DNA of 64,000 nt. Source: UBA7446 sp965656545. Its GTDB lineage: Bacteria; Bacteroidota; Bacteroidia; Flavobacteriales; Flavobacteriaceae. Under the pieces are notes generated by a model. The model did not search any database. It was not told the DNA's origin and saw nothing but the letters and a program-made list of their open reading frames with translations. The stretch is from the NCBI GenBank assembly GCA_965656545.1, contig CBFHKZ010000004.1, positions 124,001 through 188,000 of the forward strand. The letters run 5' to 3'. Both the position numbers and the translations under genes were made by a program. This document shows, in pieces, positions 1 through 8,515 of this stretch; the first letter of the stretch is position 1; each line of letters starts with the position of its first letter.

Positions 1-228
1 TACAACAAGCACGCCATTTCGTTACTTGGGCGTAAAGCAGGCTTTGAATTGCTTCACACAAAAAACATGTATTGGGATGCTTTTTATATTTCGCTGCTTT
101 CCGAACAATACCGAAACGCAAAAGCACCGTGGGTCAACGCATTTTGTAAGGGATTGTTCGCAAACCTCAAAGGTTGGCAAACCACAAACACCTCATCACT
201 TACTTTTTTCCTCCAAAAACCCAAATAA
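1..228 (+). CDS. Class I SAM-dependent methyltransferase, C-terminal part (partial)
   Basis: An open frame runs from the first base of the window to a TAA at 226-228 and gives the last 75 residues of a protein. The stretch NMYWDAFYISLLSE followed by an aromatic and basic tail resembles the C-terminal region of flavobacterial methyltransferase-domain proteins, where it follows the Rossmann fold. The SAM-binding part lies outside the window, so the substrate cannot be inferred. A 70-residue frame overlapping the same bases in another phase has no such character and is treated as a shadow. The match is from memory of the family, so confidence is moderate. Confidence 0.6.
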   Translation, partial: YNKHAISLLGRKAGFELLHTKNMYWDAFYISLLSEQYRNAKAPWVNAFCKGLFANLKGWQTTNTSSLTFFLQKPK

Positions 229-368
229 CGCGTTTTAAGCACCTTTTCCAGCCGCAACTACACTAGCTGTACGAACAACTTAATAAAAACGAGTAGGGAT
301 AAAAAAAAGGGGCAACAACAAATAATCGCCGCCTATAACAAAACACAAAAACAATAGACAAAAACTAT

Positions 369-1496
369 TTATGCTTTTGTGTGTAGCAAGCGGGTTAATT
401 TAAAGGAGAGTTCGGTAAAAATCATTTGTGGGCTGCCATTTCGTGAAAGATGATACACGCTGTTTTCAAGTGCTGTAATAATGGGTAAAATGTTAGCACC
501 ATGAATAAAAGCCGCAAAGCGCTCAAGTTTGAAAGCTGACTTGGGGTAAAAGTTGGCAACAGCTTCCAACGCATAATGATTCATTAGCGCAGCCCGAAAC
601 ATTTGTATGGCGAATGACAAAAATTGTTTCTGCGTTTCGATGCCCTTAGACGCCAAAGACTGACTCCATTCAGAAAGTTCCAGGACCACCGCCTTATTTC
701 CTTTTGCACGAAAAGCAGTGCGCACCCAAGCAACAAACCAATCTTCATATTGTGCAAGTTCGTTTTGTTGATCCACAAGACCAAGTGCTTTCCCCACACT
801 TCCATTCGACTGCCCAGCAACTGCCGTGGACAATTCCCTATCGACACCCTTTTTTTCCAAATATGCTGCGATGAGGTTTTGACCAATACTTCCAAAGCTT
901 GTTTGTTGACACCTAGATCTGATGGTTGCAATAAGCTGAAAGGCATCGGGACACAAAAGCAAAAACAGTGTTTTAGCAGGAGGCTCTTCAATGCTTTTTA
1001 GCAGTTTGTTGGACGCTGCAACGGTGAGTTTTTCGGCATGCCAAATAATGACACATTTCCACCCGCCCTCAAATGATTTAAGGCTAACTTTTTGCATGAC
1101 CGACAGCGCATCGTTAACATTGATAACACCCTGCTTGTTTTCAGCACCCAAATAGCGCATCCAATCGTAAAGCGATCCAAAGGGTTGTTCAGAAACGAAG
1201 CTTCGCCATTTTCCAAGGAAGTCATTCGACGTAGGTTTTGTTTTTACATCGGAAGTAATTGCTGTTGGAAAAACAAAATGAATATCAGGGTGAACCATTC
1301 CCGTTGCTTTTTGCATGGAAGCCCCTTCTTGATTATCTCCACAGACCACAGCATTGGCATAGGCCAGCGCGACGGTTAACAGTCCATGTCCGTCGTCGCC
1401 TTCAAAAAGTTGGGCGTGCGGAATACGTTTGACAGCAAGGCTGTCGGCCAGTGATTTCTTTTGAGTATCGTGACCCAATACGGCATTAAAAAGCAT
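369..1496 (-). CDS. holB: DNA polymerase III delta' subunit
   Basis: This 375-residue protein is the clamp-loader subunit delta', part of the complex that loads the sliding clamp onto DNA. The N-terminus (LGHDTQKKSLADSL then RIPHAQLFEG) is the family's opening. SNKLLKSIEEPP near residue 165 and the arginine-finger motif IRSRCQ near residue 200 are clear. The P-loop region (EGDDGHGLLT) lacks the lysine of an active Walker A, as is normal for delta', which does not hydrolyse ATP. I chose the second ATG (MLFNAVLGH) because relatives start there; an in-frame ATG six codons upstream exists. The gene is divergent from pgk, with only 86 bases between the two start codons. Confidence 0.9.
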   Translation of the reverse strand: MLFNAVLGHDTQKKSLADSLAVKRIPHAQLFEGDDGHGLLTVALAYANAVVCGDNQEGASMQKATGMVHPDIHFVFPTAITSDVKTKPTSNDFLGKWRSFVSEQPFGSLYDWMRYLGAENKQGVINVNDALSVMQKVSLKSFEGGWKCVIIWHAEKLTVAASNKLLKSIEEPPAKTLFLLLCPDAFQLIATIRSRCQQTSFGSIGQNLIAAYLEKKGVDRELSTAVAGQSNGSVGKALGLVDQQNELAQYEDWFVAWVRTAFRAKGNKAVVLELSEWSQSLASKGIETQKQFLSFAIQMFRAALMNHYALEAVANFYPKSAFKLERFAAFIHGANILPIITALENSVYHLSRNGSPQMIFTELSFKLTRLLHTKA

Positions 1497-1497
1497 G

Positions 1498-1507
1498 CCT
1501 AAATATA
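1498..1507 (-). promoter_or_regulatory. Possible -7 box for holB (TATATTTAGG)
   Basis: On the minus strand TATATTTAGG ends one base before the chosen holB ATG. It matches the variant seen before gdhA, the prolyl oligopeptidase and the T9SS cargo gene. If used, transcription would begin almost at the start codon. The same bases would encode part of the longer N-terminal form, so this is a weak call. Confidence 0.35.
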
Positions 1508-1556
1508 CAAACATGCAGTTTATAAAAATGGACTACTTCAAACCAAGATGATATTG

Positions 1557-1564
1557 TATTTTTG
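1557..1564 (+). promoter_or_regulatory. pgk promoter -7 box (TATTTTTG)
   Basis: TATTTTTG fits the Bacteroidota -7 consensus TAnnTTTG. It lies 18 bases before the pgk ATG at 1583, predicting a leader of about 13 bases. No clear -33 TTG is seen; TTC at 1537-1539 sits at a suitable distance. Confidence 0.65.
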
Positions 1565-1582
1565 TGCAAACAAAACACACAC

Positions 1583-2770
1583 ATGAATACCCTACAAAAC
1601 ACGTCATTTAGCCAGGAACGCGCCTTGATACGCGTAGACTTTAATGTTCCCTTAGACGACAACGGCAATGTAACAGATGCCACAAGAATCGTCGCGGCGC
1701 TGCCCACCATTCAGTATATTTTAGAACAAGGCGGGAGTTGTGTGTTGATGTCTCACTTGGGAAGACCCAAAGGGAATGACCCAAAACTAAGCCTTAGGCA
1801 AATAGTTCCCACACTTGAAAAACACCTAGGCAAAGCCATACATTTTTGTGATGAAGTCGTTGGTCCTAAGGCCACAGCGCAAGCAGCTGCATTGGAGCAA
1901 GGCGAGGTACTATTAATTGAGAATTTGCGATTTCACGAAGCCGAAACCAAGGGAGACAAGGACTTTGCAGAAGCCCTTTCTAAGCTAGGAACAGTTTATG
2001 TCAACGATGCATTTGGCACCGCACACCGCGCACATGCCTCAACCACAATTGTGGCACAGTTTTTTCCAAACAAGAAGTGTTTTGGGCATTTGCTAGCAGG
2101 AGAAATAACGGCCATTGACAAAGTAATGACGTCTGGTGAAAAGCCTGTCTTGGCTATTTTGGGCGGCGCAAAAGTATCTTCCAAAATCACCATCATCGAA
2201 AACATTCTTTCAAAAGTTGATCACCTGATTATTGGCGGTGGTATGGCCTTTACCTTTATTAAAGCACAAGGAGGCAAAATCGGGAAATCTATTTGTGAAG
2301 ACGATAAGATGCCCTTGGCACTGTCGATTCTTGAACAAGCCAAAGCCAAAGGCGTGCACGTACACCTTCCAGTAGATGTACGCGCTGGACAGGACTTTTC
2401 TAACGATACGCCCCAGCACGTATTTTCCATTAACGAAATCCCAGACAACTGGGAGGGAATGGACGCAGGACCATTGTCCGAAGCTAAATTTGATGCCGTT
2501 GTAAAGCAATCCAAAACCATTTTGTGGAACGGGCCTTTGGGTGTTTTTGAGTTTGAAAACTTTTCTAAAGGAACCCGTGCTTTAGGGGCGAGTATTGTGG
2601 AACAAACCAAAAACGGGGCATTTTCGCTTGTGGGTGGCGGAGACTCTGTTGCAGCAGTAAAGCAATTTAAACTCGAAAACGAGGTCAGTTATGTTTCCAC
2701 TGGCGGCGGGGCCATGTTAGAAAGTTTGGAAGGAAAAACACTGCCGGGTATTGCTGCCATGTTGGCGTAA
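1583..2770 (+). CDS. pgk: Phosphoglycerate kinase
   Basis: This 395-residue cytoplasmic enzyme transfers phosphate between 1,3-bisphosphoglycerate and ADP in glycolysis. The N-terminal signature RVDFNVPLD is at residues 17-25. Further family motifs are HLGRPKG, ENLRFHEAE, the hinge region and the nucleotide-site GGGDSVAAV near the C-terminus. Length is normal for the family. The ATG at 1583 is preferred over a TTG 21 bases upstream because relatives start just before the signature and the -7 box lies between. A DUF4837 lipoprotein gene follows after 19 bases and may be cotranscribed. Confidence 0.97.
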   Translation: MNTLQNTSFSQERALIRVDFNVPLDDNGNVTDATRIVAALPTIQYILEQGGSCVLMSHLGRPKGNDPKLSLRQIVPTLEKHLGKAIHFCDEVVGPKATAQAAALEQGEVLLIENLRFHEAETKGDKDFAEALSKLGTVYVNDAFGTAHRAHASTTIVAQFFPNKKCFGHLLAGEITAIDKVMTSGEKPVLAILGGAKVSSKITIIENILSKVDHLIIGGGMAFTFIKAQGGKIGKSICEDDKMPLALSILEQAKAKGVHVHLPVDVRAGQDFSNDTPQHVFSINEIPDNWEGMDAGPLSEAKFDAVVKQSKTILWNGPLGVFEFENFSKGTRALGASIVEQTKNGAFSLVGGGDSVAAVKQFKLENEVSYVSTGGGAMLESLEGKTLPGIAAMLA

Positions 2771-2789
2771 TTATTGCTGATATAGTTAT

Positions 2790-3764
2790 ATGAACATACG
2801 CTTTCTCTTATTGCTTTTTGTTGTGTTGGGCTGTCAAAACCGTCCATCAACGCCCTTGGTAAAATCCTCCAACGGAAACATCAACACCATATCCGTGGTG
2901 ATGCCTGATTTGTTGTGGGAAACAGAAGTAGGCGACGCAGTACGCGCAGCCTTTGCTTTTCCGGCGGAAGGATTGCCACAAAAAGAACCTCTTTTTGATT
3001 TAAAGCAAATACCTCCCGAAGTTTTTACGGGCTTTACAAGACTAAGCCGTATGGTTTTATGGGTGGGTTTTGGCGATGAGGTTGTCATAAGAACGGACAA
3101 AAACCGCTATGCAAGCCCGCAACAAATGGCCGTATTGAGCGCGCCTGATACAGCGACACTTGTTGAAATGATACTGTCTCAATCGTCAGGGATTATCAAG
3201 TCGTTTAAAAAGGGGGAGGTTGCAGAACGTCAAAGACGCACACTCAAATCAACATTAAATCAAAATGCGCTTCAAGACAGGTTTGGAATAGATCTTTCGA
3301 TTCCTTCAGCCTACGCCGTATTTAAGGAAGAAAAAAGCACCGTTTGGTTTCAGCGGGAAATTCGTAAAGGACACGTAAACCTTATTGTTTATGCACTGCC
3401 AAGAACAACAAAGCTAGATTTTGAACAACCTTTGGCAGACATTATTCGTATTCGCGACTCTGTTGGCCAAGCATTTATTCCAGGAAGATTAACAAGCACA
3501 CACCTTATTACCGAAGCGGCATACGAGCCCTATGTTTATAAGACCACGATTAACGGCATGCGGACTGTTGAGACACGCGGCACTTGGGAAGTGAAAGGAG
3601 ATTTTATGGCAGGACCTTTTTTGCAGTTTTTATTGGACGACAAAAAGAACAACAGATTCCTTGTTATGGAAGGCTTTGTTTTTGCACCGACTGTAGCCAA
3701 AAGAGACTATGTGTTTGAAACAGAGGCAATTATGAAGTCAATGCAAGCATTAAAAAAGGACTAG
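2790..3764 (+). CDS. DUF4837 family lipoprotein
   Basis: This 324-residue protein begins with a lipoprotein signal peptide (hydrophobic run LLLLFVVLGC), with the lipobox cysteine near residue 15, so it should be membrane-anchored in the envelope. The body matches my recollection of DUF4837, a Bacteroidota family of unknown function: an N-terminal WETEVGDAVR segment and a C-terminal GTWEVKGDFMAGPF motif. It follows pgk closely. Its TAG stop at 3762-3764 overlaps the stop of tatA on the other strand, so CTAG at 3761-3764 ends both genes. Function is unknown. Confidence 0.8.
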   Translation: MNIRFLLLLFVVLGCQNRPSTPLVKSSNGNINTISVVMPDLLWETEVGDAVRAAFAFPAEGLPQKEPLFDLKQIPPEVFTGFTRLSRMVLWVGFGDEVVIRTDKNRYASPQQMAVLSAPDTATLVEMILSQSSGIIKSFKKGEVAERQRRTLKSTLNQNALQDRFGIDLSIPSAYAVFKEEKSTVWFQREIRKGHVNLIVYALPRTTKLDFEQPLADIIRIRDSVGQAFIPGRLTSTHLITEAAYEPYVYKTTINGMRTVETRGTWEVKGDFMAGPFLQFLLDDKKNNRFLVMEGFVFAPTVAKRDYVFETEAIMKSMQALKKD

Positions 3765-3931
3765 TCTTCTTTTGAAGTGTCTTTTTTCTCTTCTTCTTTG
3801 GTGGCGTTTTTAAACTCTTTTATTCCGGTTCCAAGGCCTTTCATAAGCTCTGGAATTTTCCTTCCACCAAACAAGAGTAGCACCACAAGCGCAATGACAA
3901 GAATTTGAACAGGACTAATAGCAAGTATCAT
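3761..3931 (-). CDS. tatA: Sec-independent translocase protein TatA
   Basis: This 56-residue protein has the TatA plan: a short N-terminal membrane helix (ILVIALVVLLLFGG), the hinge FGGRKIPELMKGLG, an amphipathic helix with GIKEFKNA, and an acidic and lysine-rich tail (KEEEKKDTSKED). TatA oligomers form the passage through which TatC-recognised folded proteins cross the inner membrane. No tatC is nearby in this window. The stop codon overlaps that of the convergent DUF4837 gene. Because of its size the gene is easily missed. Its promoter is visible at 3947-3954. Confidence 0.93.
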   Translation of the reverse strand: MILAISPVQILVIALVVLLLFGGRKIPELMKGLGTGIKEFKNATKEEEKKDTSKED

Positions 3932-3946
3932 ACTATTGATTTTTCA

Positions 3947-3954
3947 CAAAGGTA
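3947..3954 (-). promoter_or_regulatory. tatA promoter -7 box (TACCTTTG)
   Basis: On the minus strand TACCTTTG matches TAnnTTTG and ends 16 bases before the tatA ATG, giving a predicted leader of about 11 bases. It is divergent from the promoter of the M23 peptidase gene. Confidence 0.65.
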
Positions 3955-4005
3955 ACAAAGAAAACGGACTTGGCAGAAGGTAGCATACGCTATTAAACAA
4001 CTAGC

Positions 4006-4013
4006 TATATTTG
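4006..4013 (+). promoter_or_regulatory. -7 box directly before the M23 peptidase gene (TATATTTG)
   Basis: TATATTTG is a perfect TAnnTTTG and ends only five bases before the ATG at 4019. With the usual -7 geometry transcription would begin at or next to the start codon, predicting a leaderless mRNA. Confidence 0.65.
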
Positions 4014-4018
4014 CACAG

Positions 4019-4885
4019 ATGGATAATAAAAAAAATAAAAAATCTGGATTTTGGCAGCGGTGGCTTGCCAAGTACCGTTTTGTTATCCTAAACGAAGAAA
4101 CATTTGAGGAGCGTTTCTCTTATAAACTCAGTAGATTAAACGTCTTTCTTGCTGTTGGGGTTATCATAGTATTGCTTATTGCAACTACTTTTTTAGTCAT
4201 TTCACGCACTCAGTTAAAAGAGTACATCCCAGGCTACGACTCTTCTGAAATAAGGAGGCAAGCCATTCGCAATAATTATCGCCTGGATTCGCTTCAGCTG
4301 GCGTTGTTAAGAAACCAGCGCTATATTTCGTCGGTTAACAAAGTGTTAAGAGGAGATCTAGACCTTCAAGAATTGGAAACCCAGATGCAGCTAGACACTA
4401 CTCAATTTGACGAAACTAACGGGTTCTCTACATCATCAGCGGATTCTTTGCTTCGCGCAGAGGTTGCTCAAGACGACAAGTACAACCTATTGGCATCTGC
4501 AGGGCAAACCATTCCATTTGTCTTATTTCCTCCCGTTTCGGGAACCATTAGCCAGGATTTTGACTCATCTGTAGCACACTACGCTGTAGATGTTGTGGTA
4601 CCACGAAACACGCCTGTTAAAGCTGCGGCAGAGGGCAATGTGATTTTTGCCAGCTGGACAACCGAAACCGGTTATGTTCTTATTATTGATCACCCCTTTA
4701 ATATTATTTCGGTTTACAAGCACAACGCCTCACTAAACGTTCGTCAAGGCGACGCTGTGGAACCAGGTCAAGTTATTGCTGTTGCGGGTAACACAGGGAC
4801 CATGACAACGGGGCCTCACTTACATTTTGAGTTGTGGAGCGATGGCTACGCACTAAACCCTGAAGAGTTTATAGATTTCGAATAA
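4019..4885 (+). CDS. Membrane-anchored M23 family metallopeptidase
   Basis: This 288-residue protein has a basic N-terminal cytoplasmic segment and one membrane helix at about residues 41-62. A periplasmic linker follows, then a C-terminal LytM/M23 domain. Both zinc motifs are intact: H187-x3-D191 and HLH at 267-269 within GPHLHFEL. An active murein endopeptidase is therefore likely, rather than a degenerate EnvC-type activator. The segment FVILNEETFEERFSYKLSRLN is typical of flavobacterial relatives and supports this start. The TAA stop shares its last base with the ATG of the GH3 gene (TAATG), so the two are translationally coupled. Confidence 0.9.
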   Translation: MDNKKNKKSGFWQRWLAKYRFVILNEETFEERFSYKLSRLNVFLAVGVIIVLLIATTFLVISRTQLKEYIPGYDSSEIRRQAIRNNYRLDSLQLALLRNQRYISSVNKVLRGDLDLQELETQMQLDTTQFDETNGFSTSSADSLLRAEVAQDDKYNLLASAGQTIPFVLFPPVSGTISQDFDSSVAHYAVDVVVPRNTPVKAAAEGNVIFASWTTETGYVLIIDHPFNIISVYKHNASLNVRQGDAVEPGQVIAVAGNTGTMTTGPHLHFELWSDGYALNPEEFIDFE

Positions 4886-6375
4886 TGAGCATCAAACAAC
4901 TTTTTGCAAAAAAGTGGGCCAAGCGGGCGGTCAACAACACCAATAAATGGGCTCAAAACCCAATAGCAACGCAAGAAAAGGTATTGAAAATGTTGCTTCA
5001 ACAAGCAAAAAACACGGCTTTTGGTCAAGACCACGGCTTTGCTCAAATAGATAATTACGAAGATTTTGCAAAGCAAGTACCCGTCCGAGATTATGAAGGT
5101 TTGCGCCCTTATGTTGACCGGGTTGTTGCGGGTGAAGCCGATATCTTATGGCCAGGAAAACCGCGTTATTTTTCCAAAACATCGGGCACTACATCGGGGG
5201 TAAAGTATATTCCCATTTCAAAAGAGTCGATGCCGACGCATATAAAAACCGCTCAAAACGCATTGTTTCATTATATCCACCATTCGGGGAATACGTCTTT
5301 TGTTGATGGGAAAATGATTTTTTTACAGGGCAGCCCAATACTATCCAAAACCAATGGCATTGATACCGGCCGCTTGTCGGGGATTGTGGCGCATTATATT
5401 CCTTCCTATTTGCAAAAAAACCGCATGCCTTCTTGGCAAACAAACTGCATAGACGATTGGGAGCAAAAGGTTGATGCTATAGTGGAAGAAACACACGATC
5501 AAGACATGCGCTTAATCAGCGGAATTCCTCCGTGGGTAAAGATGTATTTTGAGCGCCTTAGGGCCAAAACCAACCAACCAATAAAAGACATTTTTCCAAA
5601 CTTTTCGCTCTTCGTATACGGCGGTGTAAACTATGCGCCCTATAGATCGATTTTAGAGGAATTGATAGGCAAAAAGATTGACAGCGTAGAGTTATATCCA
5701 GCGTCGGAGGGCTTTATTGCCTTTCAAGATCATCCAGAAGCGGATGGCATGTTATTGCAACTGGATGCCGGGATTTTCTATGAGTTTATTGAAGCGGACA
5801 AAATCCACGAGGAAAACCCACCTCGTGTCTCATTAGCAGCTGTTAAAAAGGGGGTTAATTACGCCATCATTCTCAACACTTCAGCGGGTTTATGGGGCTA
5901 TAATATCGGCGACACCGTTGCGTTTGTCAACCTTAAGCCATATCGTATAATTGTTTCGGGAAGAATAAAACATTTTATTTCAGCATTTGGCGAACACGTA
6001 ATCGGAAAAGAGGTGGAACAAGCGATGGAAGAGGCGCTACAAGTGTACGATGCTCGTGTAACCGAGTTTACCGTTGCACCACAAGTTACTCCTGAGGCGG
6101 GATTGCCACATCACGAATGGTGGGTTGCTTTTGATAGTGCCCCAGAAGATTTGGCTACATTTGCAAAAACATTGGATTTGTCTATGCGTAAGCAAAACAC
6201 CTATTACGACGATTTAATCACAGGCGGCGTTTTGTGTCCACTGGTCATCAAACCCTTGCCAGCAGATGCTTTTGAACAGTATATGAAAAAGATCGGTAAA
6301 CTGGGCGGGCAGAACAAAACACCTCGGCTTACAAATGACAGAAAAATAGCGGAGGCGCTAAACAAACAGTTTTAA
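4885..6375 (+). CDS. GH3 auxin-responsive promoter family protein (acyl-adenylating enzyme)
   Basis: This 496-residue protein belongs to the GH3 branch of the adenylate-forming superfamily, best known from plant enzymes that conjugate amino acids to hormones. The ATP-binding motif TSGTTSG is at residues 99-105. VYGGVNYAPYR and the second ATP motif YPASEGF follow, and the C-terminal domain contains the VSGRIKHFISAFGEH hinge. Length is normal. Bacterial members are common in Bacteroidota but their substrates are unknown, so I do not assign a reaction beyond adenylation of an acid. It overlaps the upstream peptidase gene by one base. Confidence 0.88.
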   Translation: MSIKQLFAKKWAKRAVNNTNKWAQNPIATQEKVLKMLLQQAKNTAFGQDHGFAQIDNYEDFAKQVPVRDYEGLRPYVDRVVAGEADILWPGKPRYFSKTSGTTSGVKYIPISKESMPTHIKTAQNALFHYIHHSGNTSFVDGKMIFLQGSPILSKTNGIDTGRLSGIVAHYIPSYLQKNRMPSWQTNCIDDWEQKVDAIVEETHDQDMRLISGIPPWVKMYFERLRAKTNQPIKDIFPNFSLFVYGGVNYAPYRSILEELIGKKIDSVELYPASEGFIAFQDHPEADGMLLQLDAGIFYEFIEADKIHEENPPRVSLAAVKKGVNYAIILNTSAGLWGYNIGDTVAFVNLKPYRIIVSGRIKHFISAFGEHVIGKEVEQAMEEALQVYDARVTEFTVAPQVTPEAGLPHHEWWVAFDSAPEDLATFAKTLDLSMRKQNTYYDDLITGGVLCPLVIKPLPADAFEQYMKKIGKLGGQNKTPRLTNDRKIAEALNKQF

Positions 6376-6437
6376 CAAAATAAAACCACAGAACATCCGT
6401 TCTGCATTAACGCAGCTTAGACTTAAATAAAAAAATT

Positions 6438-7484
6438 ATGAGTACATCTAAACCCAAAAACCCAAACGAAAGCGAAGAAATTGATTTAGGCGTTCTTTTC
6501 AATGCAATCGGGAATGGCATTTCAAGGTTGTTTACAGCCATAGGCAACAGCATAATGTTTGTTTTAAACACCATACTTCAGCTTGCTGTTTTTGTACGCA
6601 AACGCATCGTATATTTTGCCTTAGCCAGTATTTTAGGTCTTGCTGTGGGCGTTTTTTTAGAACGCACAATACCCCTGAAATACGTTGCCACCGCTACGGT
6701 TGAGCCACACTTTGATAGTGCCCGACAGCTGTATGGAAATGTAAATTATTTAAATGACCTTGCCACGCAAAAAGACTCTGTTCAGCTGGCTTCTTTTTTT
6801 GGTATTTCTTTATCTGAGGCAGCCTCGCTAGAAAAGCTTGAAATAACCCCTTTTGTGACCAAAACAAGCTTGTTGCAGGAATATAACGATTATACGATGG
6901 GACTAGATTCCTTGGTAGCCACCGAGATGTCTTACAAGCAATACGTTAATCAGATAAACGACTTTGAAAGAAAAACACATATGCTTAAGGTTGAATCAAC
7001 ACAACAAGATGTTTTTTCAAGCTTGTTGTCTCCGCTGATTACATCTGTTTCTGAAGCAACATATTTTAAAGAACAACAAGCAACGCAGCTTGCCAACTTA
7101 GAGCTAATGGACTCTATCACACAAGTTTCGATTGTACAAGCAGACTCCTTGTTGTCTTTGTTTGAAGAGGTTAGAATTGTTGAAGCGAATAAGGCTTTTT
7201 CAAACGGAACCAACCTTTATATGTCGGAGGCTACAGAAGACAATGCAGAAATAGCCTTGCTCAACAGAAAAATCACGCTTTCAGAACAAATAGAAAAAAT
7301 ACGCCTAGACAAACTAAAAGCAAGGAATGTGGTTGATATCGTGGCTGCTTTTCCTAAAGTAGGATACCTAGAGAAATCTTCTTGGAAAAACAAAAAGACA
7401 CAAGGGATTGCCGCAGGCCTATTGTTGCTGTCGTTATTTTATTTAACAATTCACCTCGACGCCTTCCTAAAAAGCAAAAGTTAA
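6438..7484 (+). CDS. Wzz-like polysaccharide chain-length determinant (flavobacterial type)
   Basis: This 348-residue protein has two membrane helices, one near residues 57-77 and one near 325-342, enclosing a large periplasmic helical region. That is the layout of polysaccharide co-polymerases that set O-antigen chain length. The N-terminal cytoplasmic part has an amphipathic near-repeat (FNAIGNGISR, FTAIGNSIMF). It resembles flavobacterial proteins found at the head of O-antigen loci, but there is no Wzc-type kinase domain. It precedes rfbB by five bases and so opens the polysaccharide operon. A small hairpin (CAGAAC/GTTCTG at 6389-6404) lies in the upstream gap. Wzz function is inferred from layout and context. 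Confidence 0.65.
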   Translation: MSTSKPKNPNESEEIDLGVLFNAIGNGISRLFTAIGNSIMFVLNTILQLAVFVRKRIVYFALASILGLAVGVFLERTIPLKYVATATVEPHFDSARQLYGNVNYLNDLATQKDSVQLASFFGISLSEAASLEKLEITPFVTKTSLLQEYNDYTMGLDSLVATEMSYKQYVNQINDFERKTHMLKVESTQQDVFSSLLSPLITSVSEATYFKEQQATQLANLELMDSITQVSIVQADSLLSLFEEVRIVEANKAFSNGTNLYMSEATEDNAEIALLNRKITLSEQIEKIRLDKLKARNVVDIVAAFPKVGYLEKSSWKNKKTQGIAAGLLLLSLFYLTIHLDAFLKSKS

Positions 7485-7489
7485 AACGA

Positions 7490-8515
7490 ATGAAAATTCT
7501 CATTACAGGCGGCGCTGGCTTTATTGGCTCGCATGTAGTTAAGCGTTTTGTAAAGGACAAGGCTTATCATGTTTTTAATTTAGATAAGCTTACGTATGCT
7601 GGAAACCTCAACAACCTTGCGGGTATAGAAGAAAACGAGAACTACACCTTTGTTCATGGGGATATTACAGATGCCAATTTTGTACAACATCTTTTCGAAC
7701 AGCATAAATTTAAACACGTCATTCACTTGGCAGCGGAGTCGCATGTAGACCGCTCCATTTCAGATCCATTTGTGTTTGCTAAAACCAATATTTTAGGCAC
7801 GCTTAACCTGTTGCACTGTTTTAAGGCAACACATCAATCAGGAGGGTTATTTTATCACATCAGCACAGACGAAGTGTATGGTTCGCTGGGCGAAGCAGGA
7901 CTGTTTACAGAAAGCTCACCCTACCAACCCAACTCCCCCTATGCCGCATCAAAAGCGAGCTCCGATCATTTTGTTCGCGCCTATGCTGAAACGTATAAGC
8001 TGCCTGTGCTAATATCGAACTGCTCTAATAATTATGGCCCCAATCAGTTTCCCGAAAAGTTTATCCCGGTTTGTATTGAAGCGATTGTAAACAACAAGAA
8101 TATCCCCATTTATGGCGATGGCAATTACACCCGAGATTGGTTGTATGTAGCAGATCATGCGGCAGCCATAAAAACCATTTTGGAAGAAGGGAAAGTGGGC
8201 GAAACCTATAATATTGGGGGATTAAATGAATGGAAAAACATTGATTTGGTAAAAGTGTTGATAAGGGAAACCGACAAAGTACTCGGCAGACCCGAGGGCG
8301 CTTCGTTACCCTTAATCACGTTTGTGAAAGACCGCCCTGGTCACGATAAGCGCTATGCCATTGACAACGCTAAAATTATGCGGGAACTGCACTGGAAGCC
8401 CGAACATACGTTTGAAGAAGGGATTGTAAAAACCATAGATTGGTATTTGTCAAACCAAGCATGGATAGACGCCATACGTGACGGCTCATATCAAAACAGT
8501 ACATTTAACACATGA
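7490..8515 (+). CDS. rfbB: dTDP-glucose 4,6-dehydratase
   Basis: This 341-residue extended SDR enzyme catalyses the second step of dTDP-L-rhamnose synthesis. The NAD-binding motif GGAGFIGSH is at residues 7-15, STDE at 125-128 and the catalytic Y151-x3-K155 within YAASK. I place the start at the ATG just before KILITGG; an upstream in-frame ATG at 7382 overlaps the Wzz-like gene and adds residues unlike the family. The TGA stop overlaps the ATG of rfbA (ATGA), indicating translational coupling. Confidence 0.96.
   Translation: MKILITGGAGFIGSHVVKRFVKDKAYHVFNLDKLTYAGNLNNLAGIEENENYTFVHGDITDANFVQHLFEQHKFKHVIHLAAESHVDRSISDPFVFAKTNILGTLNLLHCFKATHQSGGLFYHISTDEVYGSLGEAGLFTESSPYQPNSPYAASKASSDHFVRAYAETYKLPVLISNCSNNYGPNQFPEKFIPVCIEAIVNNKNIPIYGDGNYTRDWLYVADHAAAIKTILEEGKVGETYNIGGLNEWKNIDLVKVLIRETDKVLGRPEGASLPLITFVKDRPGHDKRYAIDNAKIMRELHWKPEHTFEEGIVKTIDWYLSNQAWIDAIRDGSYQNSTFNT

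Noticed and set aside
26..238. A 70-residue plus-strand frame at the window start
   Set aside because: It overlaps the better-supported methyltransferase tail in another phase and has no family-like character.
624..1001. A 125-residue plus-strand frame antisense to holB
   Set aside because: It lies entirely within holB on the other strand and reads as low-complexity basic sequence without domain features.
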